Shown piece by piece: positions 1 to 8,064 of a stretch of 64,000 bases of DNA. This DNA is from Bermanella sp044597725 (GTDB lineage: Bacteria; Pseudomonadota; Gammaproteobacteria; Pseudomonadales; Oceanobacteraceae): assembly GCF_044597725.1 (NCBI RefSeq), contig NZ_CP139003.1, positions 2,728,001 through 2,792,000 of the forward strand. Reading direction: 5' to 3'. The position numbers were made by a program, and so were the translations under genes. The notes beneath the pieces are model-generated. The model did no database searches. It was not told the DNA's origin and was given only the letters and a program-made list of their open reading frames with translations. Positions within the stretch are counted from its first letter, which is position 1, and each line of letters starts with the position of its first letter.

Positions 1-1
1 C

Positions 2-1243
2 AGCCGTGCGCCTATTCAGGGGCTAGCTGATAAAGTTGCCAGCTACTTCGTGCCAGCGGTTATTCTGGTAGCTGTTATTGCGTTCGTAATTTGGTCTCTG
101 GTGGGGCCAACGCCACCAATGGCTTTTGGTTTAATTGCCGCTGTGAGCGTTTTAATTATTGCCTGCCCTTGTGCTTTAGGGTTAGCAACGCCAATGTCCA
201 TCATGGTAGGTGTAGGACGAGGTGCACAGAGCGGTGTTTTAATTCGAGATGCCGAAGCTTTGGAGCGTATGGAAAAAGTCGACACTGTTGTGGTAGATAA
301 AACAGGTACGCTAACCGAAGGAAAACCTCAGGTAACCAAACTGGTGCCTGTAAACGGATTCAGTGAAAAGGACCTGATGCGATTCGCTGGCAGCCTCGAA
401 AAAGGCAGTGAACATCCATTAGCACACGCCATTCTCGAAAAGGCCAAGTCTATGGAGTTAACGTTAGTGGATGCAGAAAACTTTGACTCTCCTAACGGAA
501 AAGGCGTCACCGGCAAAGTCAATGGGAAAAACGTTCTGCTTGGAAATCGATTACTAATGGAATCGGAAAACGTCGATATCTCTGCATCTGAAGCAGAAGC
601 AGATCAACTAAGAAAAGATGGTGCAACCGTTATTTTTGCCGCTGTTGATGGCAACATCTGTGGTTTGCTGGCCATTGCAGATCCCATCAAAGAAACCACA
701 AAAGCAGCAATAACGGCATTGCAAAAGGAAGGCATTCGAGTGGTCATGCTAACGGGCGATAATCAGACTTCCGCCAAAGCCGTTGCCCGCAAGCTTCATA
801 TTGATGAAGTTGAAGCGGAAATTTTACCTGAAGACAAAGGCAAGATTATTCAGCGCCTAAAAGATGAAGGCCATATTGTTGTTATGGCGGGTGATGGTGT
901 AAATGATGCCCCTGCCCTAGCAACCGCAGACGTAGGCATTGCCATGGGGACTGGAACAGATGTAGCAATCGAAAGCGCTGGCATCACCCTGTTGCGTGGT
1001 GACTTAATGGGCATAGTGGAAGCCCGTCGTTTATCACTCGCTACCATGCGCAACATTCGTCAGAACTTGTTCTTTGCCTTTGTTTATAACTCGGCCGGTG
1101 TTCCTATTGCCGCAGGGTTACTTTACCCCTTCGCGGGGGTTCTGTTGTCTCCGATTTTTGCGGCAGCGGCAATGTCACTTTCGTCGGTTAGTGTTATAAC
1201 AAATGCTTTACGATTACGTTTAGTGAAGCTCTCTGACGATTAA
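2..1243 (+). CDS. copA: Copper-translocating P1B-type ATPase, C-terminal part
   Basis: Inner-membrane P-type ATPase that exports Cu(I) from the cytoplasm using ATP. The frame is open to the window edge (first visible residues SRAPIQGLADKV), so the N-terminal metal-binding domains and first membrane helices lie outside. Visible in order: the CPC metal-path motif (IIACPCALGLATP), the phosphorylation site DKTGTLTEGKP, the P1B-specific SEHPLAHAI motif, MLTGDN, the hinge GDGVNDAPALATADVG, and two C-terminal membrane helices. The CPC and HP motifs are those of Cu+/Ag+ pumps. No chaperone or CueR-type regulator is visible within the window, though one may lie upstream. The family is certain; Cu over Ag is inferred. 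Confidence 0.95.
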   Translation, partial: SRAPIQGLADKVASYFVPAVILVAVIAFVIWSLVGPTPPMAFGLIAAVSVLIIACPCALGLATPMSIMVGVGRGAQSGVLIRDAEALERMEKVDTVVVDKTGTLTEGKPQVTKLVPVNGFSEKDLMRFAGSLEKGSEHPLAHAILEKAKSMELTLVDAENFDSPNGKGVTGKVNGKNVLLGNRLLMESENVDISASEAEADQLRKDGATVIFAAVDGNICGLLAIADPIKETTKAAITALQKEGIRVVMLTGDNQTSAKAVARKLHIDEVEAEILPEDKGKIIQRLKDEGHIVVMAGDGVNDAPALATADVGIAMGTGTDVAIESAGITLLRGDLMGIVEARRLSLATMRNIRQNLFFAFVYNSAGVPIAAGLLYPFAGVLLSPIFAAAAMSLSSVSVITNALRLRLVKLSDD

Positions 1244-1356
1244 GCAGAAAACTTAATTTAACACTAACCTTGTAATCTGTGCGTTATTACATAGTAACTA
1301 AGCCCCTTGCAGGTTAAGCTACTGGCTCTGCCAATTGCTTAACCTGTGAGATGTGT

Positions 1357-1767
1357 ATGTTAAGTTACAACCAATGGGATAACGTAGCGGATGCCTATAT
1401 TCCGCTTCTTGCCCTTATTACCCTACTCTTTTTGTTAAAAGATTTAGTCAAACTCAATTTCCAGCGACCATTAAAACAGCTTTTATGGATATTTATCTCG
1501 GGCTGTTTTATTTACGGCGTCATGGCGTTAGATAATGCCATACGTATTTGGCCTGCCTTGGGGTTAGATTACAGCACACATACTGCGCTGGCTTTGGTGT
1601 TTGTGATTTTCTTTGTATTACAAAAATCAATTCCTGCCATAGTGAGCGTTATCTCATTTATTTTATATGGCTGGCTGATGGTCTATCTAAACCATCATTC
1701 AATAGCCGATATTCTCACGACCGCTTTAGTGGTCACTCCTGTTATTTTTATTTTGCAAAAACGATAA
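1357..1767 (+). CDS. Small integral membrane protein, weakly PAP2-like
   Basis: About 136 residues with four or five hydrophobic segments. I prefer the ATG at 1357 over the one at 1351 because a GAG purine patch sits about eight bases upstream of it. The C-terminal half has the spacing of the PAP2 phosphatase core in degenerate form: a THTA motif in place of PSGH, then YLNHHSIADILTT, resembling the SRxxxxHxxxD motif, but the N-terminal KxxxxxxRP motif is missing. It may be a degenerate member or simply an unknown membrane protein. It is convergent with the HPP-family gene and overlaps its 3' end by 42 bp. No function is assigned. Confidence 0.6.
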   Translation: MLSYNQWDNVADAYIPLLALITLLFLLKDLVKLNFQRPLKQLLWIFISGCFIYGVMALDNAIRIWPALGLDYSTHTALALVFVIFFVLQKSIPAIVSVISFILYGWLMVYLNHHSIADILTTALVVTPVIFILQKR

Positions 1768-2499
1768 CGATACCGCCTTTCGGGTGCGCGCATGCTCATG
1801 CGCGTATTCGATAATGGCTTTTATATCGTCATTCGTGACATCAATAAACGAGTTCATTTTTGTAAGTGCAAACTCAATATCATCATTATTTACTTCTAAG
1901 TTACTTCTCGATAAAGACGGCGCTTTGGGCGCTTTATCGGCGTTATCAATCCGTCTTCGATAAATGTGTGTGGGATAAACTCGCCAACTAAACGCACCGT
2001 TAAATAATATAGCGGTTATCAGCAATACCATTACATTCAAAAGAACCGGACACAATACATACTCATAACCAAGGTTATAAATATCTGGGCCGCCAATAAC
2101 GGCAAATAATGCGGTTGCGCCTCCTGGAGGATGAATACTTCTTGTGTAATACATTGCAAGCACACTCAGGCCAACCGCTAACCCAGCAGATAACATTCCC
2201 GCACCAAACAACTGAAAACACACAACACCAATAATGGCCGACAGTATGTGCCCAACCACCAAAGGCCAAGGCTGTGATAATGCAGCATGGGGCACTGAAA
2301 ACAGTAGAATAGCGCTGGCCCCTAACGATGCAATCAACAAACTAGGAATCTGAAGACCCGTAAAAGCATGGGTAATAGCTGCACACATTAGCATACCGAA
2401 ACAACTACCAATGGCAGATAACCATTTTTCGGTATGTGAAAAACCCGTAGACTCCAAGCCAAGGGTTTTGCCTAGCTCGATTAAAAAGTATCGCCCCAT
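1726..2499 (-). CDS. HPP-family integral membrane protein
   Basis: 257 residues. A hydrophobic core of about five or six membrane segments (residues about 25-170) carries the family-defining motif SIHPPGGATALFAV, which is why I call it HPP (Pfam HPP family). Plant and cyanobacterial HPP proteins have been linked to nitrite transport across membranes; whether that holds here is inference. A hydrophilic C-terminal tail of about 70 residues follows and is probably cytoplasmic. A 64-residue membrane protein lies immediately upstream, two bases away, so the two are likely co-transcribed. Both are divergent from a LysR regulator, the usual arrangement for a regulator and its target. Confidence 0.8.
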   Translation of the reverse strand: MGRYFLIELGKTLGLESTGFSHTEKWLSAIGSCFGMLMCAAITHAFTGLQIPSLLIASLGASAILLFSVPHAALSQPWPLVVGHILSAIIGVVCFQLFGAGMLSAGLAVGLSVLAMYYTRSIHPPGGATALFAVIGGPDIYNLGYEYVLCPVLLNVMVLLITAILFNGAFSWRVYPTHIYRRRIDNADKAPKAPSLSRSNLEVNNDDIEFALTKMNSFIDVTNDDIKAIIEYAHEHARTRKAVSLSFLQNKNNRSDH

Positions 2500-2501
2500 A
2501 A

Positions 2502-2696
2502 TTATTCAAAACTCGAGAGTGCTTTTAAACGCAGAATATAGGCCAGCTTAATGGCTAGCGTGGCCAGCATAGGCAAGATATGACAAGCAATTAACCACCC
2601 TAAAGGCAGTGACTGCTCATATTGAAAACCAACCCACAGGCTGAGAATTAGCACTGTAGCGGCCAACAGAAACATACAATTAGACAGTTTCAACAC
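2502..2696 (-). CDS. Two-helix small membrane protein upstream of HPP gene
   Basis: 64 residues with two clear hydrophobic stretches (about 7-25 and 32-54) joined by a short loop containing YEQSLPLG. There is no signal cleavage site and no recognised domain. It ends two bases before the HPP-family start on the same strand, so it is probably the first gene of a two-gene operon controlled from the 2697-2800 region. I do not recognise the family. A role as a small partner subunit of the HPP protein is only a guess from position. Confidence 0.6.
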   Translation of the reverse strand: MLKLSNCMFLLAATVLILSLWVGFQYEQSLPLGWLIACHILPMLATLAIKLAYILRLKALSSFE

Positions 2697-2737
2697 CTTG
2701 ATGCCCCCCCCTACTCAGATATTGGTAGGCATCTTAT

Positions 2738-2808
2738 ATATCCATTTAATATGTGTATAATGAATTATAAATATCATTTAAATGAAAAATATTGCACTAA
2801 ATGGATAT
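2738..2808. promoter_or_regulatory. Candidate LysR operator: repeated ATATC(C)ATTTA boxes
   Basis: The divergent control region between the HPP operon and the LysR gene holds a perfect 11-bp inverted repeat, ATATCCATTTA at 2738-2748 and TAAATGGATAT at 2798-2808. Between them is a 12-bp palindrome TCATTTAAATGA at 2774-2785 built from almost the same half-site. The right box runs across the LysR start codon (2801), which would fit autorepression. Spacing and repetition suit a LysR tetramer, but binding is inferred. Confidence 0.45.
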
Positions 2809-3646
2809 ACAACTCGCGAAGACCTTTCTTGAAATAATGAGCTTGGGTAGCTTTCAAGAAGCCGCTAATGCGTTAAATATTACCCAAACCGCCGTAACTG
2901 CTAGAGTAAAAAGCCTCGAAGCAGAGCTCGGCTGCCGTCTTTTTATCCGTAACCGCTCTGGTGCAACCCTTACTCAAGATGGCGAACGTTTCGTTGAGCA
3001 TGCAAAACGCCTAATAGCGGTTTGGCAGCAAGCGCAAACCGATATGAGCCTACCTGAAGGCTTTTCTAACCAACTTACTCTTGGAGCAGAAAATAGCCTT
3101 TGGAACCCGCTGCTGGTTAATGTTATTAAACAACTGCAAGAGCACGACCCCCAAATTGCACTAAATGCCGAGGTAAATACTCACGACGTTCTACTAAGTG
3201 GGCTGCAAAACAACGTAATAGATTTGGCCCTAGTGCACACACCCAATTACCACACGCAATTAACCGCAGAACTCTTGTTAGAAGAAAAGCTCATTCACGT
3301 TGCATCGGCAGCAAACCCCAAGCCAAACCTATTTGTAAACTGGGGGAAAACCTTTACCGAGCAATATGACGCCAGCTTACCCACACCTCGACAATCTGGG
3401 TTTCAATGCAACCTAGGCCCACTGGCACTTAAAATAATGCTAGAACAAGGTGGCAATGGGTACTTTAGAACTCGTGTTGTACAAAAATATCTTAATGATG
3501 GCAGGCTTGTGCTGGTTCCACATGCTCAAGAATTTAGTTACCCAGTTTTTATTGTCTACAAGAAGGCCAACGAAAACCCCACATTAGGCGCAGTGCTCAA
3601 AATACTCAAAAAAACAGCAAAAGATGAGTCATACTGGCTGGTTTAA
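2801..3646 (+). CDS. LysR-family transcriptional regulator
   Basis: 281 residues. The N-terminal winged helix-turn-helix (about residues 3-62) contains the typical LysR pattern FLEIMSLGSFQEAANAL, TQTAVTARVKSLE and LGCRLF. The rest is a substrate-binding-protein-like effector domain that is shorter than usual (families are mostly 290-310). It is divergent from the small membrane protein and HPP gene, which are its likely targets. Its ATG overlaps one half of an inverted repeat that could be its own operator. The effector is unknown. Confidence 0.9.
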   Translation: MDIQLAKTFLEIMSLGSFQEAANALNITQTAVTARVKSLEAELGCRLFIRNRSGATLTQDGERFVEHAKRLIAVWQQAQTDMSLPEGFSNQLTLGAENSLWNPLLVNVIKQLQEHDPQIALNAEVNTHDVLLSGLQNNVIDLALVHTPNYHTQLTAELLLEEKLIHVASAANPKPNLFVNWGKTFTEQYDASLPTPRQSGFQCNLGPLALKIMLEQGGNGYFRTRVVQKYLNDGRLVLVPHAQEFSYPVFIVYKKANENPTLGAVLKILKKTAKDESYWLV

Positions 3647-3734
3647 CCCAGTTATAGATAAGATTTAGGCTCTTATCAGCTTAATTACGTCTACACTTAA
3701 AAGGTTGTAAACGAAGTAATAGCTGGGGTGAATC

Positions 3735-5354
3735 GTGCGCTTATCCATTGGTCGTAAAATTACTATCATGGTGGCATCTATATCCATCATTTTTGTAGTG
3801 GCATTATTTGTCATTAAATCCACAACCAACCGCGTCGCTGATCTTTTTTCTCATTTTTATGAAAATGACTTTGTTGTATCCATGCAGTTTGAAGAAATAA
3901 AAGAGCAGCAGGTAGACGTCATCCTCAATATTCGAGGATTACAAATTGCATATTTACTCAACTTAAACGATCAAGTCGATGGATATCTTACTACATTAAA
4001 CCGCGCATATACCTCAACGCCAGAACTGATCAAACAATTACAAAGCGATTATGAAGGCGATAAAAAAACTTTACAAAAATTTGTAAAAAGTATTGAAGAT
4101 TATCATGTAAAAGCTAAAGCGTTTGTTAATGCAATGAATGACAGCCCAAATAACAAAGCCCCCTTTTCTATTTTCTCTGCTTTTGTAAAAGCATACGACA
4201 ACCTGAATAATGAGTTGACAATTTTAGAAAAACAAATTGATGAATCTGCCCAATTGACACAGGCAAAAATGGACAAATCCATCAATCAAGCTGAGACTGT
4301 TTTTTATGTAGCGGTCATTATTGCCATCATCGCCGCCAGTGTACTCAGCCTATATATCTCTGGAGGTATTCGGTCGGGTATAAAGCGCGTGCGAGATGCC
4401 GCTAACGAATTGGCAAATGGCAATCTGCATCATGATGTTCATGTTAAAGGCAATGATGAAATAGCTGACTTGGCTTTATCGATTAACGAGACACTTAAAC
4501 ATTTAAGAGAGATTATTGGCGGCATAGCCAACTCAACAACGGTTGTGACCGAAAACAGCGCAACTGTTTTAGACTTCAATCAGCAAGTTAATCAATTAAC
4601 CCTTGATGTTACAGACAACACTAACCAAGTTGTAACAGCCATTGAGGAAATGTCGGCAACCAGCAAAAATATAGCGGAAAACACCAACAACACAGCTTCC
4701 GCTTCCAGCGATATGGAAGGCCTAGCCAAAAAGGGGCTGGCTGCTTCACAAAATACAATTGAATCTATTGGTGAAATGGCAAATGAATTACTAGGAACTG
4801 CCGAAGTAATTACTAAACTTCAGCAAGAGATTGGTAATATTGAAAAGATTCTTGAGGTTATTCAAGGTATATCTGAACAAACAAATTTACTTGCTTTAAA
4901 TGCAGCCATTGAAGCAGCCAGAGCAGGTGAACAAGGCCGAGGTTTTGCAGTAGTGGCCGATGAAGTACGAGGTTTAGCACAACGTTCCCATAGTTCGGTT
5001 AATGAAATTGAAACACTACTAGGGCAACTAAATACCGCGGGAGATGAAGCAGTTAGACGCATGGAATCGAGTAACCAAAACGCCGAAGTTTCCAAGCAAA
5101 AAGTATCGGATAACAACCTACTGATTTCAGAAATACTGGCACAAATCGAAACCGTCAACTCCCAAGCGCAACAGATAGCATCGGCAGCAGAAGAACAAAG
5201 CGCAGTTGCCGAAGACATCAGCAAGAATATGCACAATGTACAAACCCTTACCAACCGAAGCGCTGAAATTGCCAATAAAACAAATAAGCATAGCGAAGAA
5301 ATGAACACGGTAAGTAAGCAAGTATTAGAACAAACTCGATTTTTTAAGCTGTAA
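3735..5354 (+). CDS. Methyl-accepting chemotaxis protein
   Basis: 539 residues, GTG start preceded by a purine-rich AGCTGGGGTG. A first membrane helix (about 10-27) is followed by a periplasmic helical sensor of roughly 165 residues, a second helix (about 190-212), a HAMP domain, and the cytoplasmic coiled-coil signalling domain. The hairpin tip reads ISEQTNLLALNAAIEAARAG, the near-invariant contact site for CheA/CheW. The sensor looks like a four-helix bundle; the ligand cannot be told. It is monocistronic, with no che genes nearby, so it is an orphan receptor serving a remote chemosensory cluster. Confidence 0.93.
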   Translation: MRLSIGRKITIMVASISIIFVVALFVIKSTTNRVADLFSHFYENDFVVSMQFEEIKEQQVDVILNIRGLQIAYLLNLNDQVDGYLTTLNRAYTSTPELIKQLQSDYEGDKKTLQKFVKSIEDYHVKAKAFVNAMNDSPNNKAPFSIFSAFVKAYDNLNNELTILEKQIDESAQLTQAKMDKSINQAETVFYVAVIIAIIAASVLSLYISGGIRSGIKRVRDAANELANGNLHHDVHVKGNDEIADLALSINETLKHLREIIGGIANSTTVVTENSATVLDFNQQVNQLTLDVTDNTNQVVTAIEEMSATSKNIAENTNNTASASSDMEGLAKKGLAASQNTIESIGEMANELLGTAEVITKLQQEIGNIEKILEVIQGISEQTNLLALNAAIEAARAGEQGRGFAVVADEVRGLAQRSHSSVNEIETLLGQLNTAGDEAVRRMESSNQNAEVSKQKVSDNNLLISEILAQIETVNSQAQQIASAAEEQSAVAEDISKNMHNVQTLTNRSAEIANKTNKHSEEMNTVSKQVLEQTRFFKL

Positions 5355-5381
5355 TAGCTAAAACCGAGTCGTCAAGATACG

Positions 5382-6167
5382 TTATTGCTTACCCTGCTCT
5401 TGAAAAAGTGCGTGGCCTAATGCGACAAAATAGTTTTGAAAAGCCGTGTTAATTCTTTTTCGTTCATTCCCTCTTGGATATAAGCCCAGCTTTGCTTCAT
5501 CAGACTCTTTGGTGCCCTTCACTAAAAACTCATTTTTTATAGTGCTGTCTTGTACAAATGCTTCAAAGGCTCGGGCACAAATTTCTTCGGGCTGACTGAA
5601 ATACTGGCTATTCATTTTTTTATCTACCAGAACCGATTGCTTAAAAACATCACTTGGCTGTTCACCGTCTTCACTTAATAAAATGGTTTGAAAGCACTTA
5701 ACAAGGCGATGGTTAATAGGATGCTGTCGATAGTCGCTATTTTCTAACCAGTGGCTGCTGGCAAAACTGTGTCGGCTAACATGGTTTTCGTCATATAGTT
5801 TACTGCAAATATAATGGTCGAAGGCATGAAACCATTCATGGGCAATGCTACCGGGGCCAGCATTTTTAGCTAAGGCAAAGGTGCGTTCGGCTGGCGAATA
5901 ATGTGCACTCACATAGCGTTGGCCACCCTTTCCGTATTGCAATGCAAGCGTGCCACGTAGTGATATGAGGCTTTCGGGGGCCTTTAGGATGAGCATTAAA
6001 TCGCATAACGCATCATGGAACAAATTAGACGCTTTGTTCTTTTCTTCTTTCGTGACCCATTTACCCAGCTCGATACTACGAAATTCAAAGCGCTTTCGGA
6101 TATCAATAAAGCTCACATCGGCAGGACGGTGGATAGGGCCACGGCGATAAAATTGGCGGTTTTTCAT
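5382..6167 (-). CDS. Putative zinc metallopeptidase-like protein (HEWFH motif)
   Basis: 261 residues, soluble, no signal peptide. Residues 110-118 read HEWFHAFDH, a HExxH zinc-site motif in the context GSIAHEWFHAFDHYI seen in polyvalent LPD1-type domains of mobile elements and in a family annotated in gammaproteobacteria as CLCA_X. A downstream acidic stretch (EEICARAFEAFVQD) could supply the third zinc ligand. The N-terminus is rich in Arg and aromatic residues. The gene is convergent with the chemoreceptor. Proteolytic activity and substrate are unknown; the fold call rests on the motif. Confidence 0.6.
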   Translation of the reverse strand: MKNRQFYRRGPIHRPADVSFIDIRKRFEFRSIELGKWVTKEEKNKASNLFHDALCDLMLILKAPESLISLRGTLALQYGKGGQRYVSAHYSPAERTFALAKNAGPGSIAHEWFHAFDHYICSKLYDENHVSRHSFASSHWLENSDYRQHPINHRLVKCFQTILLSEDGEQPSDVFKQSVLVDKKMNSQYFSQPEEICARAFEAFVQDSTIKNEFLVKGTKESDEAKLGLYPRGNERKRINTAFQNYFVALGHALFQEQGKQ

Positions 6168-6277
6168 GGGCGCATTTTACCCCATCTAAGAAATTAAGTC
6201 ATAAACTCAACGCCAACTAGCCGAAAGCCACCACAAATGATTATAATGAGCCCCTATTCATAGCTAGCCGATAACCC

Positions 6278-6649
6278 ATGCAGATATACATCCTCATCGC
6301 CTGCGACCGCTTGGAAGAAGCCCAAGAAAAGAAGCTTAAAAACAACCTAGCTGATATTGTGGCCACCCTCACCGCCTATGCCGAGTCGATGCCGAACGTC
6401 AGCATCACAATCATTAACGACACAGACAGCGAAGATTGTGAAGATTGGCAGCTAGGTATTGAGCAACCGGTTAAAAATGGCAAGCAACTGCAAACCCCTG
6501 TTAACGTATTTAATGACCTTGCCAAGAAATTAGCCATCGACGTAGAGATAGGCAGTATCGAAAATAGCAAGCGAGAAGCGGTAAGTTATTTTGGCCATGA
6601 AGAAGGCCGAGGCGATTCGTTTATGCTTGCGCAGTATTTAACTCTTTGA
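6278..6649 (+). CDS. Conserved-looking small soluble protein of unknown function
   Basis: 123 residues, mixed alpha/beta by eye, acidic, no membrane segment or signal. It opens with a beta-strand-like MQIYILIA and ends FGHEEGRGDSFMLAQYLTL. I do not recognise a family. It stands alone between two minus-strand genes, with its own upstream region of about 110 bases and no clear operon partner. Codon use matches the flanking core genes, so it is likely real. Confidence 0.55.
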   Translation: MQIYILIACDRLEEAQEKKLKNNLADIVATLTAYAESMPNVSITIINDTDSEDCEDWQLGIEQPVKNGKQLQTPVNVFNDLAKKLAIDVEIGSIENSKREAVSYFGHEEGRGDSFMLAQYLTL

Positions 6650-6660
6650 TTAGCCTTTAA

Positions 6661-6921
6661 CTAGACTAAACCAATGAACAGCCCACCAATCAATATCACC
6701 CAATGCAATAGGCCATCATTGAATTCTCTAAGCAGCCAGAAGTAAACCGAAGCTAGAACAAACCCAATAACGGTGGTTATCAATGTGCCCATTAACCCGA
6801 CACCAAGCAGAATACTCAGAACAAAAATTAGCCCAGCATAGATTCCGGAGCATAAAAATGGTTTGTCTGATTTGTATAACAATTGAATTAAGCCGATTAA
6901 AAATATGATTTTAAATATCAT
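6661..6921 (-). CDS. Small hydrophobic membrane protein
   Basis: 86 residues, almost wholly hydrophobic, with three or four predicted membrane segments and no cytoplasmic domain. The start MIFKIIFLIGLI is the only sensible ATG. It is convergent with the 6278 gene, 11 bases apart. No family recognised. It borders the cassette island that begins near 7.1 kb. Confidence 0.5.
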   Translation of the reverse strand: MIFKIIFLIGLIQLLYKSDKPFLCSGIYAGLIFVLSILLGVGLMGTLITTVIGFVLASVYFWLLREFNDGLLHWVILIGGLFIGLV

Positions 6922-7045
6922 TTAATGCCCTCTAATTCCTTTAAAACGCAATATTAGAAGCTATGTGCTTTTAGTCGCAGTAATTAAACTTATAAAGCAA
7001 ACTTAATAGACTACAATCTAAAAAATCTGGCCATACGCTCTTATT

Positions 7046-7109
7046 GGGTTATTATACTTTGGCATTGTGGTACCCCTAAGTTATTTAAAGGTGTCCATAT
7101 TATGGGGGG
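7046..7109. repeat. 64-bp dispersed repeat, copy A
   Basis: Aligns without gaps to 63751-63814, with six mismatches by my count. Shared blocks include GGGTTATTATACTTTGGCAT at one end and AGTTATTTAAAGGTGTCCA in the middle, followed by a run of G. Copy B folds into an imperfect GACACC/GGTGTC hairpin. Both copies lie about 38 bases downstream of a minus-strand gene whose stop codon sits in an attC-like R'' box. It may be a solo end of an insertion sequence or a small non-autonomous element; the family is not identified. Confidence 0.75.
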
Positions 7110-7153
7110 GCTTCAGCCAAGTGTTGTTTGTCACTGTGATGCGTTTGTTATGT
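7110..7153 (-). other. Truncated attC half site after the CPBP gene
   Basis: On the minus strand the CPBP stop codon TAA lies inside ACATAACAAACGC, which matches the R''-L'' start of VCR-type attC sites. The matching L'-R' half (ending in a GTTRRRY box) is absent; a 64-bp dispersed repeat lies there instead. The site is read as an attC cut short by that element. Confidence 0.5.
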
Positions 7154-7996
7154 TCTGACACACTTAAATTCAGCATTACCTTTTCTTAAAAAATATAAAG
7201 CCACACAAGTTGCTACAATTGCTAAGATAACTCCAAATTCATCTATATACCAAGCTGAGTTTGTATTTGTTATTGTAATTGGTGTGAATAGCTTTTGGAT
7301 AAATATATTCGAGCTAGCATGATAAATAACTGCAGGCCAAAGGCTATTAGTTTTCATACGAAAATAAGCCATAATTATCCCTGTAGCAGTTATAAAAACT
7401 GAGAACACAAACAGCTGATAATATAATGGAGTTTCGTCATTACCATATAACCCTAAAATAATTAGAGGCCAGTGAAATAATGCCCAAATAAATCCACTTA
7501 CTACTCCAACACCAGTAAAAGACATCGTTTTAGCAAGTTCTGGTACCAGAAAGCCTCGCCAACCAATCTCTTCGCCCAAAATAGACGGTAATGAGACAAT
7601 AAAACTAATCGTCGCAATCAATCCGAAATGAAAAAGAAATATAGCAAAATCATTCCAATGATCTAAGTTATAGCTTTCTTTTTGCTTAGACAGAAAATCA
7701 GCATTATAAAATTCACCAAAGCCACACGCCCATATAATTAAATAGGAAATAAGTGCAATAATAAGTGGCAGGAGATAGCTTGTACGTTGATGTTTCCACT
7801 TACCCCATTGCCAACCTAGGCTCGATAATTTTCGCTTTCTTAAAAGGCAAGTAACCAAAGTAGCCGCGCCAACTGACAACATTAGTGGTGTCGCTTGGCC
7901 CATCCGATAAATTAACCAAAACCCTAAAAAATAGAAAGCTACAACCAATATCAAAAAAGTCGCTAGAGTTAAAATAGTATCTTTGGAGTTTTTCAA
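7148..7996 (-). CDS. CPBP-family intramembrane metalloprotease (cassette gene)
   Basis: 282 residues with about eight membrane helices. The three motifs of the CPBP (CaaX protease and bacteriocin-processing) family are present: E142-E143 with R147 in GEEIGWRGFL, H175 in ALFHWPLI, and H226 with N230 in YHASSN. Family members cleave prenylated proteins or act in bacteriocin self-immunity and processing; the role here is unknown. The DNA is AT-rich compared with the core genes. The stop codon overlaps an attC-like R'' box, marking this as the last cassette of the array. Confidence 0.88.
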   Translation of the reverse strand: MKNSKDTILTLATFLILVVAFYFLGFWLIYRMGQATPLMLSVGAATLVTCLLRKRKLSSLGWQWGKWKHQRTSYLLPLIIALISYLIIWACGFGEFYNADFLSKQKESYNLDHWNDFAIFLFHFGLIATISFIVSLPSILGEEIGWRGFLVPELAKTMSFTGVGVVSGFIWALFHWPLIILGLYGNDETPLYYQLFVFSVFITATGIIMAYFRMKTNSLWPAVIYHASSNIFIQKLFTPITITNTNSAWYIDEFGVILAIVATCVALYFLRKGNAEFKCVRT

Positions 7997-8023
7997 TAGA
8001 ACCTCTGATTGACTAAATAAAGA

Positions 8024-8064
8024 ACATAACGCCCAGCGCAGGCTCAGCCCTGCCTCTGTTTGCT
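8024..8064 (-). other. Short attC-like site between CPBP and phosphatase cassettes
   Basis: Minus-strand ends are AGCAAAC and GTTATGT, with an inner GCAGG/CCTGC stem and the typical GGGCGTTATG right end. At 41 bp it is shorter than usual for attC (about 57 bp and up), so it may be degenerate. The stop codon of the phosphatase gene overlaps its left box. Confidence 0.45.

Noticed and set aside
4862..5308. 148-codon minus-strand frame
   Set aside because: Antisense to the chemoreceptor signalling domain, whose repeats keep the opposite strand open.
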